Shown here: positions 12,288-13,789 of the stretch, in pieces
Layout: every line of letters starts with the position of its first letter
How positions within the stretch are numbered: the stretch's first letter is position 1
Assembly (NCBI GenBank): GCA_910577365.1
Contig: CAJTMU010000026.1
Location: 15,570-29,358 of the forward strand
Direction: 5' to 3'
DNA length: 13,789 nucleotides
DNA from: an uncultured Oscillospiraceae bacterium
Lineage (GTDB): Bacteria; Bacillota; Clostridia; Oscillospirales; Ruminococcaceae
Made by a program: the position numbers and the translations under genes
Notes under the pieces: model-generated
The model's database searches: none
What the model was told of the DNA's origin: nothing
The model's input: only the letters and a program-made list of their open reading frames with translations

Positions 12288-13352
12288 TCAAAGCTTCTCT
12301 ATCCAGCCCATATCGTCTGGCAGCTTTCCGTACTGCATACCGGTCATGGTGTCGTAAAGGCGCTGGGTTACCGTGCCTATCTTGTTGCCGTTTATTTCCA
12401 TAATCTTATCGCCCCACTTAAGGCGACCAACGGGAGAAATTACAGCCGCGGTACCGGTGCCGAATACCTCATCAAGCTTTCCGCTGTCGTAAGCGTCGGC
12501 TACCTCCTGAATGGTGATGGCTCTTTCGCTTACCTTCATTCCCCACTTTCTGCAAAGCTCCAGAGAGGATTTTCTGGTTATGCCGGAAAGGACAGAGCCG
12601 CGCAGCTCGGGGGTTACTACCTCGCCGTCGATAACGAAGAAGATATTCATAGAGCCGACTTCCTCTATATACTTGCGCTCGATGCCGTCAAGCCAAAGCA
12701 CCTGCGAGTAGTTCTGCCTGTGAGCTTCGTCCTGACCCGCAAGGGAAGCGGCGTAGTTTCCGCCCGTCTTGGTGAAGCCCGTGCCGCCCTTTACGGAGCG
12801 CACATAATTCGTTTCAACATAAATGCCCACGGGATCAAGACCAGAAGCGTAGTAAGCGCCCGAGGGACTCATGATTATCATAAAATAGTAATGCTCCGCG
12901 GGGCGCACTCCTATGTAAGGATCGTCCGCGAAAATAAAAGGACGGATATAAAGGGACGTTCCCTCAGCGGAGGGCACCCAGTCCTTATCAAGCTCTACAA
13001 GGGTATGCAGAGCCTTAAGACCGTCCTCTACGGGAAGCTGAGGTATTACCAGACGCTCTGCGGAAACGTTAAGGCGCTTGAAATTTTCAACGGGGCGGAA
13101 GAACTGTATCCCGCCGTCGGGAGTTCTATATGCTTTAAGCCCCTCAAATATCTCCTGTGCGTAATGCAGAACCATCGACGCGGGTGAAATGGAGATATCT
13201 CCGAATGGGACAATTCTTGCATCGTGCCAGCCCTTGCCCGCATCATAATCCATTATAAACATATGATCGGTGAATATATGACCGAATCCCAGCTTGCTTT
13301 CGTCCTCGGGCTTAGCCTTGGGGGAAGCAATTTTCTCAATTCTTATTTCCAT
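12288..13352 (-). CDS. ilvE: Branched-chain amino acid aminotransferase, class II type
   Basis: This cytoplasmic PLP enzyme exchanges the amino group between glutamate and the 2-oxo acids of leucine, isoleucine and valine, the last step of their synthesis. The 354-residue length and sequence are those of the eukaryote-like BCAT form found in many Firmicutes, longer than the ~300-residue IlvE of enterobacteria. PLP is held by Lys195 in GGTGFTKTGGNYAAS. Other marks are FEGLKAYRTPDG (69-80), RPFIFADD (137-144), EVGSMNIFFV (231-240) and FGTGTAAVISPVG (297-309). The CxxC redox switch of human BCAT is replaced here by Ala-Val-Ile-Ser. ATG 13352 follows GGAAAGGA. Its own promoter is 56 bases upstream; no strong terminator separates it from glyQS, so read-through is possible. 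Confidence 0.95.
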   Translation of the reverse strand: MEIRIEKIASPKAKPEDESKLGFGHIFTDHMFIMDYDAGKGWHDARIVPFGDISISPASMVLHYAQEIFEGLKAYRTPDGGIQFFRPVENFKRLNVSAERLVIPQLPVEDGLKALHTLVELDKDWVPSAEGTSLYIRPFIFADDPYIGVRPAEHYYFMIIMSPSGAYYASGLDPVGIYVETNYVRSVKGGTGFTKTGGNYAASLAGQDEAHRQNYSQVLWLDGIERKYIEEVGSMNIFFVIDGEVVTPELRGSVLSGITRKSSLELCRKWGMKVSERAITIQEVADAYDSGKLDEVFGTGTAAVISPVGRLKWGDKIMEINGNKIGTVTQRLYDTMTGMQYGKLPDDMGWIEKL

Positions 13353-13407
13353 AATAATTCCTTTCCGTCCGCGCAGCCAAACCCGCGAACCACAATACTA
13401 CTTCACT

Positions 13408-13436
13408 ATTATATCATCTTTTCCGCCAAAAGTAAA
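13408..13436 (-). promoter_or_regulatory. Promoter of ilvE
   Basis: On the minus strand TTTACT (13436-13431) and TATAAT (13413-13408) are 17 bases apart. The start point near 13401 gives a leader of about 49 bases. No T-box or leucine-type attenuator fits in that leader. Confidence 0.7.
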
Positions 13437-13454
13437 TACATTTTTTTAAATTTC

Positions 13455-13487
13455 GCCGCAGTCGGCTGTCCGCCGACAATACGCGGC
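13455..13487. promoter_or_regulatory. Long dyad between divergent promoters
   Basis: GTCGGC (13461-13466) and GCCGAC (13472-13477) flank a 5-base centre, and an outer GCCGC (13455-13459) pairs with GCGGC (13483-13487). It sits between the -35 boxes of ilvE and the divergent small-peptide gene and lacks a T tract in either direction. It may be a regulator-binding site or a remnant hairpin; nothing identifies a binding protein. Confidence 0.35.
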
Positions 13488-13493
13488 AAAGAT

Positions 13494-13521
13494 TGACAAG
13501 CCCGCGTATTTATTGTATAAT
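13494..13521 (+). promoter_or_regulatory. Consensus promoter of the small-peptide gene
   Basis: TTGACA (13494-13499) and TATAAT (13516-13521), 16 bases apart, are both perfect. The start point should be near 13528, making a transcript of about 190 bases that ends at the downstream terminator. Confidence 0.85.
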
Positions 13522-13569
13522 AAAAGAGCCGGCAACTCCGGACGTTTTGTGCGGAAGGAGGTGATTGCG

Positions 13570-13659
13570 TTGGAGTATGTATTAGCGTTACTTATCTCCG
13601 TCGAAGCGGGTCTGATCGTTGAGATCATCCGCAAGTGGCTTGACGGTAACGACCGGTAA
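13570..13659 (+). CDS. 29-residue single-helix membrane peptide, type I toxin-like
   Basis: TTG 13570 follows a near-perfect AAGGAGGTGATT at good spacing and opens a 29-codon frame ending TAA 13657-13659. The peptide has a Met-Glu-Tyr start, a hydrophobic helix of about 20 residues (VLALLISVEAGLIVEII) and a polar C-terminus with Arg-Lys-Trp-Leu-Asp-Gly-Asn-Asp-Arg. This plan resembles short membrane peptides scattered through clostridial genomes and some holin-like or type I toxins, but the two glutamates inside the helix are unusual for a pore-former. It is alone on a compact transcript with consensus promoter and strong terminator. I see no antisense promoter that would supply an RNA antitoxin. 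GTG 13561 is in frame but lies inside the ribosome binding site. Confidence 0.75.
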   Translation: MEYVLALLISVEAGLIVEIIRKWLDGNDR

Positions 13660-13682
13660 CAGCACAGCAAATACCTAAAAAA

Positions 13683-13721
13683 GTCCCCCGAGGGTTTAGC
13701 AAGCTCGGGGGACAATTTTTT
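13683..13721 (+). terminator. Rho-independent terminator of the small-peptide gene
   Basis: GTCCCCCGAG (13683-13692) pairs perfectly with CTCGGGGGAC (13704-13713) around an 11-base loop, followed by AATTTTTT. It lies 23 bases after the stop codon and closes a transcript of about 190 bases. Confidence 0.92.
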
Positions 13722-13789
13722 GATTGCGCCAGAAATATTGTATTAGCGTTTTCTATTTCCAATATAATTATAACATATCAAAATTGATT

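Noticed and set aside
13446..13715. 89-codon minus-strand frame over the small-peptide gene
   Set aside because: It runs antisense through the promoter, peptide and terminator of a well-formed plus-strand unit and has no start signals.
13740..13768. Promoter at the right edge (TATAAT at 13763-13768)
   Set aside because: No acceptable -35 element at 16-18 bases upstream, and the window ends before any gene.

Overview
The window looks like chromosome of a clostridial Firmicute, probably a Ruminococcus-like member of the Oscillospirales. This rests on moderate G+C genes separated by A/T-rich gaps, strong AGGAGG-type ribosome binding sites, textbook TTGACA-N16/17-TATAAT promoters, a single-chain glycyl-tRNA synthetase, an Lsa-type ABC-F gene and a zf-HC2 anti-sigma family that I associate with gut clostridia. 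The species assignment is inference. There are no rRNA or tRNA genes, no CRISPR array, no transposase and no phage genes.

Left part (1-2300): the 3' part of a lipoprotein gene, an HD-domain hydrolase gene with an oddly distant ribosome binding site, a small gene probably of the dimeric alpha/beta-barrel type, then about 575 bases without a convincing gene that hold two strong hairpins.

Metal module (2319-5642): one promoter and one ArsR/SmtB operator drive an alpha5-type zinc-sensing repressor, a class I SAM methyltransferase, a stand-alone heavy-metal-associated (HMA) protein and a P1B-2 Zn/Cd/Pb-exporting ATPase that has no HMA domain of its own. The repressor should leave the operator when Zn(II) or a similar ion rises, and the small HMA protein may replace the missing N-terminal domain of the pump. 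The methyltransferase has no obvious role in this logic.

Envelope-signalling module (5650-7766): a noncoding stretch, an ECF-type promoter, an ECF sigma factor and an overlapping, multi-pass zf-HC2 anti-sigma factor that contains a tandemly repeated membrane unit. It is probably autoregulated.

Antibiotic-response module (7808-9600): a consensus promoter, an 18-codon leader peptide, two mutually exclusive RNA folds and an Lsa/CplR-like ABC-F ribosome-protection gene. Together they read as an inducible attenuator.

Right part, mostly minus strand (9718-13436): a MarR regulator (probably CTG-started, with a palindrome over its own -10 box) translationally coupled to a PNPOx-fold flavoprotein; glycyl-tRNA synthetase with its terminator; a possible hydrophobic micro-ORF; and a class II branched-chain aminotransferase with its promoter. 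On the plus strand at the far right is a compact transcription unit (13494-13721) encoding a 29-residue, single-helix membrane peptide. The ABC-F leader and this peptide gene are the most rewarding items, and neither is visible to ORF callers with ordinary length cut-offs.
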